The translations under genes and the position numbers were made by a program. From JBDTGE01 sp050742975 (lineage in GTDB: Bacteria > Actinomycetota > Actinomycetes > Mycobacteriales > Jatrophihabitantaceae): 64,000 nucleotides of DNA. Position 1 is the first letter of the stretch. Each line of letters starts with the position of its first letter. Positions 15,079 through 23,090 of the stretch are shown here, one piece after another. The notes under the pieces are model-generated. The model was given only the letters and a program-made list of their open reading frames with translations, searched no databases and was not told the origin of the DNA. The DNA is taken from contig JBOGDQ010000225.1 in assembly GCA_050742975.1 (NCBI GenBank), forward strand, positions 1-64,000. The letters run 5' to 3'.

Positions 15079-15137
15079 TGGACTAGACAACTTGGCAGCC
15101 TGCCGGGTTACGCGGTAGGTGTCAATGGTGTAGACAT
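15079..15137. promoter_or_regulatory. two dre-like boxes between SIS gene and gntR
   Basis: TGGACTAGACAA (15079-15090) and TGGTGTAGACAT (15126-15137) match the DasR consensus TGGTCTAGACCA at 9 or 10 of 12 positions. The gap 14962-15178 separates two divergent transcripts, so both the SIS-murQ operon and the regulator itself could be controlled. Confidence 0.65.
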
Positions 15138-15178
15138 TGCTACGGTCGTGGGAAGTCCGTGCGGACGAGAGGGGTCAC

Positions 15179-15910
15179 GTGGTTCTCGCATCGAGTGAGC
15201 GTGCGCCGCGCGAGCCCAAGTACTACGTCGTCAAGCGACACCTGCTCGAGCTCATCGGCACGCTGCCGCCGGGCAGTCTCGTGCCGACCGAGCGCGTGCT
15301 GACGGTCGAGCTCGGTACGTCGCGGACGACGGTTCGGCAGGCACTCAGCGAGCTCGTCGGCGAGGGCCGGCTGGTGCGGCGGCAGGGGTCGGGCACCTAC
15401 GTCGCCGAGCCGAAGATCAGCTGGCCGCTGCAGATGACCAGCTTCACCGAGCAGGCCGCTGCGGCCGGTTACTCGGCCACGACCGAGTTGCTGGACGCCG
15501 GCCGCCGTCGGGCCGGCGAGGAGATCGCCGGCCGGCTCGGCATCAAGGTGGGTGCACCGGTGTACCTGGTAGAACGGCTGCGCCTGGTCGACGGGGCCGC
15601 GATGGCGGTCGAGACCTCGCACCTGTCCGCCTCGCGATTCCCGGGCCTGGTGGGCAAGCTGCGGCGCGCGTCGTCGCTGTACCGCGTGCTGACCGAGCAG
15701 TACGGCGTCACGCCGGTCGTCGCCGAGGAGACCATCGAGACGGCGGCAGCGTCACCGCGCGAGGCCGATCTGCTCGACACCGACACCGGCGCGCCGATGC
15801 TCGTGCTCAGCCGGCACAGCTTCGACGCCGAGGGCGTGGCCGTCGAGTGGGTGCGCAGCTGGTACCGCGGCGATCGCTACACGTTCGTCGCGCGGCTGTC
15901 CGCCCGCTGA
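15179..15910 (+). CDS. GntR/HutC-family regulator, DasR-like
   Basis: This is a 243-residue GntR regulator. An N-terminal winged HTH (VKRHLLELIG...VPTERVLTVELGTSRTTVRQALSELVGEGRLVRRQGSGTYVAEPK) precedes a UTRA effector domain ending VEWVRSWYRGDRYTFVARL. The AEETIETAAASPREADLL and MLVLSRHSFD stretches closely resemble Streptomyces DasR, which senses GlcN-6-P/GlcNAc-6-P. GTG 15179 has GAGAGGGG in front; a longer TTG start at 15137 would overlap a dre box. Convergent with the LAP exporter genes. Confidence 0.88.
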   Translation: MVLASSERAPREPKYYVVKRHLLELIGTLPPGSLVPTERVLTVELGTSRTTVRQALSELVGEGRLVRRQGSGTYVAEPKISWPLQMTSFTEQAAAAGYSATTELLDAGRRRAGEEIAGRLGIKVGAPVYLVERLRLVDGAAMAVETSHLSASRFPGLVGKLRRASSLYRVLTEQYGVTPVVAEETIETAAASPREADLLDTDTGAPMLVLSRHSFDAEGVAVEWVRSWYRGDRYTFVARLSAR

Positions 15911-15928
15911 CGTTCCGGACGGGTCGGC

Positions 15929-16669
15929 TCAGCCGTACTGGCGCTGCTCGTCGCGGCGGTAGCCGAGCGCCGCTGCGGCCGCGAACAGCGCGCCGTACCC
16001 CGCGAGCGCGAGCACCGGATGCACCGGAACGCGGCCGGCCAGGCCGAACTGGATCAGCACGTCGCCCCACTGCCTGGTCGGCAGCCACGGCGCGACCCGC
16101 CGCGCCGCGTCGGGCAGTTCGCTGGTGCTGGCGCTGAACAGGCCGCCGAGGTAGGACAGTGGCAGGTACAGCAGGTTGGTGATCGGCAGCGCGCCCCGCT
16201 CGTTCAGCAGGTAGCCGAGCATGATCCCCAGCAGGCCGAGGGGGATCGCGCCGACCAGCAGCGCGAGCAGGACCCGCAGCCAGGCCAGCGCGTCCAGGTG
16301 CAGCGGCGTGGTGAGCAGCGCGCAGGCGGCCAGCGGGACGAGCGCGACCGCGCCGAATACCAGCGCGACCAGCAGGCGCGCGCAGAACCGCTCGACGGCC
16401 GTCGACGGCAGGGTTCGCACGAACCGTTCCCAGGCGGAGGCGCGATCCGCGGCGATGCCGACGCCGAACTGGAACATGACGATGCCGAGCAGGGCGAACG
16501 CGGCGAAGCCGACGAACACCCCGGACGCGATGCGCGGGTCGCCATGTACCCCGGGCAGCCCGAAGATCAGGAAGGTGACCAGCGGCAGCCCGAGCGAGGG
16601 CACCGTGAAGGCCGGGATATGGGCCAGCTCATCGAGCTGGATCCGGGCGTTGAGCAGGATCCGGCTCAC
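15929..16669 (-). CDS. LAP cluster ABC-2 type exporter permease
   Basis: This is a 246-residue protein with about six hydrophobic segments, N-terminal RILLNARIQLDELAHIPAFTVPSLGLPLVTFLIFG and ABC-2 type end LPLSYLGGLFSASTSELPDAARRVAPWLPTRQWGDVL. GTG 16669 overlaps the stop of the ATPase gene (GTGA). It corresponds in position to SagH/SagI of the streptolysin S operon and would export the modified peptide. It is the last gene of the operon, ending 18 bases from the convergent gntR gene. Confidence 0.85.
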   Translation of the reverse strand: MSRILLNARIQLDELAHIPAFTVPSLGLPLVTFLIFGLPGVHGDPRIASGVFVGFAAFALLGIVMFQFGVGIAADRASAWERFVRTLPSTAVERFCARLLVALVFGAVALVPLAACALLTTPLHLDALAWLRVLLALLVGAIPLGLLGIMLGYLLNERGALPITNLLYLPLSYLGGLFSASTSELPDAARRVAPWLPTRQWGDVLIQFGLAGRVPVHPVLALAGYGALFAAAAALGYRRDEQRQYG

Positions 16670-17622
16670 CGGGGCGCAGCCGGGGTGAACTGCTGCAGCA
16701 CTTCGGCGAGCGGGATCGGCCGCACCTGCAGGCCGGTCGCCTCGGGCACGAGTTGCGCGAGGGCTGCGACGAGCGGCAGCGGCTGGGCGGTGCGCCACTC
16801 GACGAGCTCGACTCCGGAGTGGGCGTCCGGCGGGAACCGCGAGCCACCGCTGGTTATGGGAACGGCGTCCAGCCGCCGGGCCGCGACCTGCTCCAGCACG
16901 CGCGCCCGCCGCGCCGCGGGCAGGCTCAGCGACACCGAGCTGCCGCCGAGCTGCACCCGGACCTGCTCCAGTGGGCTCTGTAGCACCACGCGCCCGCCGC
17001 TCAGGGCAACGACCCGGTCGGCGTGGGACTCGATGTCGGCGAGGATGTGGCTGGTGACGAGGGCGGCGCCACCACGATTGGTGTACTCGCGCACCAGCTG
17101 CCACGTGGTCGCACGCGCGGACTCGTCCAGGTTGGTGGTCGCCTCGTCCATGATCAGCAGGCCCGGCGCCCGCAGCAGGCCGAGCACCACGGCGACGCGC
17201 CGCTGCTCACCGCCGCTCAGACCTCCGGCGCGGCGCTGCAGCAGCGGCCCGACGCCGAGCCGCTCGCAGATCTGTTCGCCCGGCGCCGCCAGCGGGCTGG
17301 GTGCACGCTGGCCGGCGACGAAGTCGAGGCAGCGCCGCACCGTGACCGCGGCGGGCAGGCCGATGTCCTGCGGCACCAGGCTGAACGTGCCGCGGGTGCG
17401 CCGGTCGCGGGGGGTCCGACCGAAGATGCGGGCCAGCCCGGCGTCGGCGCTGCGCAGCCCGCTTGCCACGGCTACCGAGGTGGTCTTGCCGGCGCCGTTC
17501 GGGCCAAGCAGCGCGGTGATCGCTCCGGGCGGGCACTCGAAGCTGACCGCGCGCAGGACCGGTGCCCCCGCGAGCGACTTGACCACACCGTTCAGGCAGA
17601 GCGGGGTGGCCTTGCCTGTCAC
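16666..17622 (-). CDS. LAP cluster ABC exporter ATPase
   Basis: This is a 318-residue ATPase: Walker A GPNGAGKTT, signature LSGGEQRR, Walker B LLIMDEATTNLD, switch His in VTSHILADIE. The C-terminal about 90 residues are less conserved, as in peptide/antibiotic exporters. GTG 17622 overlaps the CPBP gene stop. Likely partner of the next permease, giving export and self-protection (SagG-like). Confidence 0.88.
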   Translation of the reverse strand: MTGKATPLCLNGVVKSLAGAPVLRAVSFECPPGAITALLGPNGAGKTTSVAVASGLRSADAGLARIFGRTPRDRRTRGTFSLVPQDIGLPAAVTVRRCLDFVAGQRAPSPLAAPGEQICERLGVGPLLQRRAGGLSGGEQRRVAVVLGLLRAPGLLIMDEATTNLDESARATTWQLVREYTNRGGAALVTSHILADIESHADRVVALSGGRVVLQSPLEQVRVQLGGSSVSLSLPAARRARVLEQVAARRLDAVPITSGGSRFPPDAHSGVELVEWRTAQPLPLVAALAQLVPEATGLQVRPIPLAEVLQQFTPAAPR

Positions 17623-18170
17623 CGGTCCGGCTCCGGGCGGGCGCGCAGGGTCAGCGCGGCGTAGTTGTAGAGGGCGTGGCTGAGCACCGGCCAGCGCAGC
17701 CGGTGACCGAGCAGCGTCGAGCCGGTCCAGGACGTCGTGGTGAGCAGATGGGCCCGCGCGCTCGCCGCACCGTCCCGGCGCAGGTGCAGTGCCATGAACC
17801 CGGCCGCGCTCGCAGCCGCCAGGCCGGCGGTCCCCCGCGCGGTCCGCGGCACGGTGACCGGAGCCCGCCACAGCAGCTCCTCGAACAGCGCGGCGCCGGC
17901 CACGTAGCCGCCGAGCATCAGCCGTCCGAGCGTGGACGGCGGCGGTTGCCAGCGCACATCACCACGTATGACGGTGCAGCCGATCGTCAGCAGCGGACCG
18001 GCGAACGCGGTCGTCGCAGCGGCGATTCGGCGCTCGCGCCGGGGTACGTCGCCGTGCGGCCTTGCCCATCGGTGCTGCGCGAGCAGGTAGGCCGAACTCA
18101 GCACCCCGGTTGCCGCCAGCCGCTGCCCGAGCCGCGCCGCCACGTCGGGCGATGCAGCTGCGCGCGTCAC
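17619..18170 (-). CDS. CPBP-family membrane protease (SagE-like)
   Basis: This is a 183-residue membrane protein with the Abi/CPBP motifs: EELLWR (the EExxxR glutamates), FMALHL and a final HALYN. In streptolysin-type operons such a protein (SagE) is proposed to cut the leader or give immunity. Short GTG start at 18170 chosen because it overlaps the oxidase stop (GTGA). Conserved placement after the oxidase supports the role. Confidence 0.82.
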   Translation of the reverse strand: MTRAAASPDVAARLGQRLAATGVLSSAYLLAQHRWARPHGDVPRRERRIAAATTAFAGPLLTIGCTVIRGDVRWQPPPSTLGRLMLGGYVAGAALFEELLWRAPVTVPRTARGTAGLAAASAAGFMALHLRRDGAASARAHLLTTTSWTGSTLLGHRLRWPVLSHALYNYAALTLRARPEPDR

Positions 18171-19024
18171 CTGCTTTCGCTCTCGGCTACCGGGGCGGAG
18201 ACGGCCAGCAGGTACACGCAACTGCGCTCCAGCCCGTCGAGCTCGAGCTGAGCGTCGACCGCCGCGTCGACGAAGCCACCCCAGGGCAGCGAGTCGAGCC
18301 CGAGCGCGGTCGCGACGGTCAGCGCGGCCTGCACCAGGTGACCGGCTTCGAGCAGCGCGAATCGGTACCCGCGCAGGCCGTACTTGGCACGTGAGCGGGC
18401 GAACGTCGCGACCACCGCGAGCGTGAGTGCCGGCTGCGGCGCCGCGACCGACGCGCTGGCCTGCGCGTGGAAGGCGGGCGGATCCACCTCACCGCGCGGC
18501 AGCAGGCCGTGCCCGATCGGGTCGTAGACGTACGCGCCGCCGGCCAGGCCGTCGACCGCGTGCGCAATGGCAATGACATCGAGCGGGTACATCGCACCGC
18601 CCGACGGGGTGACCCGAAGGCCGGGTCGGCCGGGACCGGCACCGGCCGACAGGCCCAGGATCGCGCCGACCGCGCCCAGATCGAGCGCTCCGCAGCCCGC
18701 CGGCAGCCGGCTGCGACGCCGGTAGCTGAGCGAGCGCAGCTCCACGTCCAGCTCGGGCGGTGAGGGCAACGCGATCCTCGGACCGCTGTGCGCGAGCGCC
18801 TTGCGGCCCAGCGCGAACGGAGCCTCGGCGGAGGTGGCGAGCAGCCGCCCGGCCGGGCCGAGGGCCTGCCCCGGGAAGGCTGCCGCGACCTTCGACGCGG
18901 CGTGGAACTCCTCGGCGAGATCAGCCGGCGGGCCGGTGTCGGCGAGCCCGGGCCCGGGCCCGCGCGGCTCGTAGCCGAAGCTGCGGAGCGAGGCGAACAC
19001 GGTGGGCGGCGGTGCGTCGGTCAC
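18167..19024 (-). CDS. SagB-type FMN-dependent azoline dehydrogenase
   Basis: This is a 285-residue nitroreductase-fold protein. RSLSYRRRSR, RVTPSGGAMYPLDVIAIAHAV, KYGLRGYRFALLEAGHLVQAALTVATALGL and WGGFVDAAVD match SagB/McbC oxidases, which turn thiazolines and oxazolines into aromatic azoles. GTG 19024, 13 bases behind ycaO. Expected cofactor FMN; substrate would be the cyclised Cys/Ser core of the precursor. Confidence 0.88.
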   Translation of the reverse strand: MTDAPPPTVFASLRSFGYEPRGPGPGLADTGPPADLAEEFHAASKVAAAFPGQALGPAGRLLATSAEAPFALGRKALAHSGPRIALPSPPELDVELRSLSYRRRSRLPAGCGALDLGAVGAILGLSAGAGPGRPGLRVTPSGGAMYPLDVIAIAHAVDGLAGGAYVYDPIGHGLLPRGEVDPPAFHAQASASVAAPQPALTLAVVATFARSRAKYGLRGYRFALLEAGHLVQAALTVATALGLDSLPWGGFVDAAVDAQLELDGLERSCVYLLAVSAPVAESESR

Positions 19025-19037
19025 TGCTGGCTCGCTC

Positions 19038-20294
19038 TCACGGGAACGGGTGCGGGTCGGGGTTGACCTGCACGGCGGCGGGCAGCCGCGGGTGGTCCGG
19101 GCGGGCGGAGGTTCCGACGAGCAGCGGGTACAGGCCGGGGACCACGGCGCGGATCACCCAGAGGCCGGCCGCGCGGACCTCGGGGGCGGTCACGTCGACC
19201 GCGAAGCAGTCCAGCCCGGCGGCCGAGGCGCGGGCGAGCAGTCGGCGGCACCCGGTCTCGGGATCGAGCTCAGGCCGCGGTTCGCCGAGATCGACGTTCC
19301 GTGGCGCGGTGCCGCTGCTGCGCAGGAAGTCGAACGCGCCGACGCGCGCATGATCGAGGTAGTACGCGACATGCTCGTCCAGGCCGTCGAGGTCGGCGCT
19401 GTCACCGCCGTCGCTCTCGCTGCGCCGGCCGTCGGCCATCATGTGCATCGCCCAGTGCAGGGTCTGGTGGGCCTCGACCAGCGCCTTGCGGCAGGCGCTG
19501 ACGAGGTCCGGATGAGCGGCCGCCCCGACCGCCGCGCCGGGTTGCTGCTCGGCGCCGAACGCGACCGCGAACACCACCGGGACTCCGGTCGGGGAGTCGA
19601 GCAGGTACAGCTCGTAGCGTTCGATCGCGCGGTCGAAGCGAACCTGGTTGCCCCGCCGCCCCGTCCAGCGCAGCGAACTGCGCAGCGGCGTCACCGGCGC
19701 GCGGGTGAGCCAGGTGATCATCACCGCGTCCCGTTCGATGACCTCCAGCAGCGCCGATCGCAGCGCCTGCCAGGGGTCGCCGTGGCAGGCCAGGCCGGTC
19801 GATGTCGGGATCGCGATCCGGCCGGACTCGTCGTCGTCGCTCAGATAGGCGCGCGAGGCCGCGATCCAGGCCGGCTCGGCGGGTCCGCGGGCGTGCAGCC
19901 GGCTTCCGCGCGCCCAGCGGATCGGGACGCGCTCGATCGCGCTCAGCTCGATCGAGTGATCCAGCCAATCGGGCGCGACCACCGGGTGATCACCGAGTTC
20001 GTCGAGCCGTGCGTGTCGAAGGCGGTCCGCGGGTACAGACGCGGCGGAGTAGCGCTCGACCGCCTCGCCCAGCGCGGCGAGCAGGGACAGCCGAGGGTCG
20101 TCGGCCATGCCGCCGGCGCGGGCGGGGTTGGTCGTTCCGATCAGCGGTCGGGTGTCGCACACCTGGGCGAACGTCGGGGTGAGCCGCGGATGGTCGTACA
20201 GCGTCACGCCGGGATCGACGCGGTGGATGACGCCGACGTCCGGTGAGACGAGCACGGCCAGTGGGCCGGCCCCGTCGAGCGGTTCAGTGATCAC
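19038..20294 (-). CDS. YcaO cyclodehydratase (TOMM D protein)
   Basis: This is a 418-residue YcaO protein. It has GGMADDPRLSLLAALGEAVERYSA, WQALRSALLEVIERDAVMITWL, CRKALVEAHQTLH and, at the end, the PDPHPFP proline-rich tail (PxPxP) that is a hallmark of azoline-forming YcaO enzymes. It uses ATP to activate backbone amides at Cys/Ser, forming thiazoline/oxazoline rings. GTG 20294 overlaps the C-protein gene by 11 bases. Confidence 0.93.
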   Translation of the reverse strand: MITEPLDGAGPLAVLVSPDVGVIHRVDPGVTLYDHPRLTPTFAQVCDTRPLIGTTNPARAGGMADDPRLSLLAALGEAVERYSAASVPADRLRHARLDELGDHPVVAPDWLDHSIELSAIERVPIRWARGSRLHARGPAEPAWIAASRAYLSDDDESGRIAIPTSTGLACHGDPWQALRSALLEVIERDAVMITWLTRAPVTPLRSSLRWTGRRGNQVRFDRAIERYELYLLDSPTGVPVVFAVAFGAEQQPGAAVGAAAHPDLVSACRKALVEAHQTLHWAMHMMADGRRSESDGGDSADLDGLDEHVAYYLDHARVGAFDFLRSSGTAPRNVDLGEPRPELDPETGCRRLLARASAAGLDCFAVDVTAPEVRAAGLWVIRAVVPGLYPLLVGTSARPDHPRLPAAVQVNPDPHPFP

Positions 20295-21189
20295 GGGCGA
20301 TGTCCCACGGCGCGACCGCGTTGACGAGATCCGGGCCGGCGCAGCTCGTGCAGCGCGGCACCCGGTACACCGTCGCCTCTCGGATCGTCAGCTCGTCCGG
20401 AACCAGGGTGAACAGCCGGCCCGGTAGCCGCGCGTCACGGTTGGCGATCCAGCGCAGCACGATCAGCGCAGCGATCGAGTACGCCCAGTCACGCAGGGCC
20501 GGGGGAGCCGGGGCCGATGGTGCGGTGCAGATGTCGGGGTAGGCCTCGGCGTACTCGACGTTGGCGGCCAGCCGGCGCGACAGGCACTCGGCACACGCGC
20601 TCTGGCCGGGGATCATCAGCGGCCCCACGTGCACGATCGCGCCGTCGTACCCGCCCACGGGCAGCCAGCTGACGCCGTGGGCGAGGCACGCGGCGTTGAC
20701 CTCGTGCAGCCGCTGCATCGGTTCCTCGTCCGCCGCCGCGACGACGACCAGGCTGCGAGCCGGATCCAGCCCGGCGATCCGGGCCGGGCCGGGCAGGGCC
20801 GCGCAGCGGGCACCGGAGTCCGACAGTGCCCGGCGCAGTTCGTCACCGGGACCCTCCCAGACCTGCACGTCGGTTCCGGCCAGCCGCTGTTCGGCCTCCC
20901 GCGCACTCACCCAGCCGGCCACTGCGGCGCTGGCGAACGCCGCCGCGTCCGACACGTCGCCATCTGGCCGGGCATCGGGCTGGGCGAGGCCGAGACGGAT
21001 CAGCAACTCCTGGGCGTCCCGCACCCCGTCGACATCGGGACCCGCGTCGAGCGCCGCACCCGCTCCGTCGACGGCGCGCCGGATCGCGCGCCGACCTGCA
21101 TCGTCGCCTCGGAACGAGACGACCCGGCGCCCGTCGAACAGGTGCAGGACGCCGGGTCGCTCGATCAGTCGCACGCCTGGTAGCAGCAT
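20284..21189 (-). CDS. TOMM leader-binding / cyclodehydratase C protein (E1-like)
   Basis: This is a 301-residue protein, rich in E1-like features: a Rossmann-type centre (SLVVVAAADEEPMQRLHEVNAACLAHGVSWLPVGGYDGAIVHVGPL) and two CxxC pairs (Cys199/202 and Cys280/283) for structural zinc. The N-terminal third should form the RiPP recognition element that binds the leader (family knowledge). ATG 21189 stands 9 bases after the precursor gene stop. Confidence 0.85.
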   Translation of the reverse strand: MLLPGVRLIERPGVLHLFDGRRVVSFRGDDAGRRAIRRAVDGAGAALDAGPDVDGVRDAQELLIRLGLAQPDARPDGDVSDAAAFASAAVAGWVSAREAEQRLAGTDVQVWEGPGDELRRALSDSGARCAALPGPARIAGLDPARSLVVVAAADEEPMQRLHEVNAACLAHGVSWLPVGGYDGAIVHVGPLMIPGQSACAECLSRRLAANVEYAEAYPDICTAPSAPAPPALRDWAYSIAALIVLRWIANRDARLPGRLFTLVPDELTIREATVYRVPRCTSCAGPDLVNAVAPWDIARDH

Positions 21190-21198
21190 GGTGTGCGG

Positions 21199-21345
21199 TT
21201 ACTTCCCCCGGACCCCTGAGCAGGAGGAGCAGCAGCAGCAACACGCGGCTCCGTCCGCCGTCGGCAGCAGGCCGGTGCCGGAGATCGCGACCTGTACCTC
21301 GGCGGCGCCCACGCGCACCTTCTCGACCAGGGACTGTGTGTTCAT
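21199..21345 (-). CDS. LAP/TOMM precursor peptide with polycysteine core
   Basis: This is a 48-codon gene with AAAGGGG seven bases before its ATG. Residues 1-34 form a leader (MNTQSLVEKVRVGAAEVQVA then ISGTGLLPTADGAA) and residues 35-48 a core CCCCCSSCSG followed by VRGK. Five consecutive cysteines plus Ser/Cys resemble streptolysin S (SagA), where these residues become azoles. It is the first gene of the operon, immediately before the leader-binding protein. The exact cleavage site is unknown; Ala-Ala before Cys35 is a candidate. Confidence 0.88.
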   Translation of the reverse strand: MNTQSLVEKVRVGAAEVQVAISGTGLLPTADGAACCCCCSSCSGVRGK

Positions 21346-21385
21346 TGTGTGACCCCTTTCTTATCGGACAACGGACACCGAGACT

Positions 21386-21411
21386 TTGACAGTGCGCCGA
21401 TCAGCTGTCAA
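21386..21411. promoter_or_regulatory. palindromic operator candidate upstream of the precursor gene
   Basis: TTGACAG (21386-21392) and CTGTCAA (21405-21411) form a perfect 7-base inverted repeat with a 12-base spacer, 41 bases before the precursor ATG. TTGACA in either orientation also resembles a -35 element. It lies between the LAP operon and the HTH/ImmA genes, so it is a likely binding site of one of the local regulators. Confidence 0.55.
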
Positions 21412-21446
21412 GGACGACTAGCTCGGTTGTGGATAACCGCAGAAGG

Positions 21447-21974
21447 TCAGGCCACCCAGCCGGGATCGGTCCCGACCGCTGCGCGAAGTCGGGCCCGCTC
21501 GACGGTGGTCAGCCGCCGCAGCCTGAGCAGCACCGTCTGCCGGTCGACGTCGAGGACCTGGGCGAGGGCGCCCACGTCGTGGTCCCCTCCGAGTTCACGG
21601 ATCGCACCGGCCAGGGACGCCAGAGTCACCAGTCGGCGGGCGGCCTCCGAGTGCACGAGGACCTCCTCGCGCCCTGCCCACGGTCCGCAGTCGTCGACGC
21701 CGCGCTCGAGGTGAATGAGTTCGTGCGTCAGCGTGCACCGTTGCTGCGCGGCGCTGGTGCCCGAGCGCAGCGCGATCACCGGGTACCGCAGCTCGCCGAG
21801 GAGCTTTCCTGGCATCGGCTCCACGACGACGTCGAGCTCGGGCCAGTTCTCGAGCAGGTCGCGCCACGGGTCATACCGCGCAGTGCCGCCGGGCGGGTGG
21901 TGGCTTCGCGCCATGTCGGTCATGGCGGCACGCTCGCAAGCCGGGCCGACACTCGAGTCCGGCCCTGTGGACAA
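21447..21974 (-). CDS. ImmA/IrrE-family metallopeptidase
   Basis: This is a protein of about 158-175 residues with the zinc protease motif HELIHLERG (HExxH). It is drawn from the TTG at 21974; the ATG at 21923 (MTDMARS) is an equally good start and neither has a strong ribosome-binding site. ImmA-type proteases cleave a partner HTH repressor (known for ICEBs1). It lies 8 bases behind an HTH gene and upstream of the LAP operon. Confidence 0.75.
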   Translation of the reverse strand: MSTGPDSSVGPACERAAMTDMARSHHPPGGTARYDPWRDLLENWPELDVVVEPMPGKLLGELRYPVIALRSGTSAAQQRCTLTHELIHLERGVDDCGPWAGREEVLVHSEAARRLVTLASLAGAIRELGGDHDVGALAQVLDVDRQTVLLRLRRLTTVERARLRAAVGTDPGWVA

Positions 21975-21982
21975 CGCGAGGC

Positions 21983-22423
21983 TCAGGTGGTCGGCGGCTC
22001 CGGCTCGCCGTGCCGGGCCGCGCGGCGCGACGGGGCGCGACGCGGACCGGGGAGCTCGCTCACCTCGGCGCCCGCGCGCTCGGACCTCGCCTCGAGCATC
22101 GCCCGGATGACCTCGTCGACGGCGCGGCGCTGCCTGCGACTCAATCGGCTGGCCTCGGCGGGCGGGACGTACGGTGCAGTCGTCTCGGACGGCAGGTTCG
22201 CCGCGGCGCGCAGCTTGCGCAGCGGGACGTCCAGCACCTCGGCGAAGGCGACCAGGGTCGCCTCGTCCGGTGTCCCATGATCGCCGCGCAGGTAACGCGC
22301 CGCCGTGTCGTGGTTCATCGTGTAGCCGTGCTCTTGGGCCAGGCGGGCGATCGCGCGCCCGGACAGGCCCTTGACGTTGGCGGCCGTGATCGCCTCGGAC
22401 AGCCCGCTCACCTGCGTACCCAC
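21983..22423 (-). CDS. HTH (XRE-like) regulator, probable ImmA partner
   Basis: This is a 146-residue protein with an N-terminal HTH: LSGRAIARLAQEHGYTMNHDTAARYLRGDHGTPDEATLVAFAEVLDVPLRKLRAAANLP is typical of lambda-repressor-like folds. The C-terminal half is basic and Arg-rich without a recognised domain. GTG start. Pairing with the ImmA gene suggests a protease-controlled switch for the downstream LAP operon; this is inference. Confidence 0.75.
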   Translation of the reverse strand: MGTQVSGLSEAITAANVKGLSGRAIARLAQEHGYTMNHDTAARYLRGDHGTPDEATLVAFAEVLDVPLRKLRAAANLPSETTAPYVPPAEASRLSRRQRRAVDEVIRAMLEARSERAGAEVSELPGPRRAPSRRAARHGEPEPPTT

Positions 22424-22668
22424 TTGCTGTCGGGTCCCGGTCGTCGATCGAATCGCAAGCCCGCAGTCACGCTGTAGACACTACTGGCCCACGCGTCCCG
22501 GGAAAGGGCGCGTATCGGGCAATCGGTGCAGACAACGTGCACGCGGCAGAAGTCGCCGGATGATCACCGCGGCGTGTCGTGCCGGACGTATGTCCAGACG
22601 GCAGACATTTCGGATACGGTGCGCATACCGCACGACGGGCCGGTGGGCAGGTTGCGAGGGAGGCGCTG
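22424..22668. promoter_or_regulatory. divergent regulator intergenic region
   Basis: This 245-base gap lies between two divergent HTH genes. It contains TGTCCAGACGGCAGACA (TGTC/GACA half sites, near 22596-22612), a GGAC-GTAT-GTCC palindrome just before, and GTAGACACTAC near 22471-22481. These may be operators, but no clean promoter could be assigned. Confidence 0.35.
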
Positions 22669-22884
22669 ATGCGGGTTCGGGACCGGGTGACGCTTCGTGC
22701 GTATCTGGAGTTGCTGGGGCTGTCCGAACGAGCCCTGGCCGCTCGCGCAGGGGTCGGCCACGCGACGGTGAACCACCTTCTCTCGGGACGCCGGACGAGC
22801 TGCTCGCACCGCACCGCCCGCGCCATCGAGGCCGCGCTCGCCTGCCCGCCGGGCGTCTTCTTCGAGCGTCCGCCGACGACCTGA
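22669..22884 (+). CDS. small Cro/C1-type HTH protein
   Basis: This is a 71-residue protein that is almost entirely an HTH: LRAYLELLGLSERALAARAGVGHATVNHLLSGRRTSCSHRTARAIEAALACPPGVFF. ATG 22669 has GGGAGG 7 bases in front, better than the in-frame ATG at 22579. Such single-domain proteins are often phage- or element-derived. It faces away from the HTH/ImmA pair, like a cro/cI arrangement. Confidence 0.75.
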   Translation: MRVRDRVTLRAYLELLGLSERALAARAGVGHATVNHLLSGRRTSCSHRTARAIEAALACPPGVFFERPPTT

Positions 22885-23090
22885 CCCGGCCCGACTCGCA
22901 GCCGATGCAGGCGCTACCGCCGGAGGCGTTTTGGAGTCTCGCGTTGCGCCCGGGTAGACTCGATCGTTGGCGCGTGCCGCCCTTCTCCTGTGCCCGCTGT
23001 GGCCGCGAGCCGGAGACGTCGGGCCCTCCAGTGCGATGCCGAAGTCAGCCGTTCGCGCGGTCCGAAAGAGCGATTTGAAAAGCGGAGAAT

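Noticed and set aside
20843..21244. Minus-strand frame beginning with a run of leucines
   Set aside because: It is the polycysteine core of the LAP precursor read in the wrong frame (TGC repeats read as CTG).
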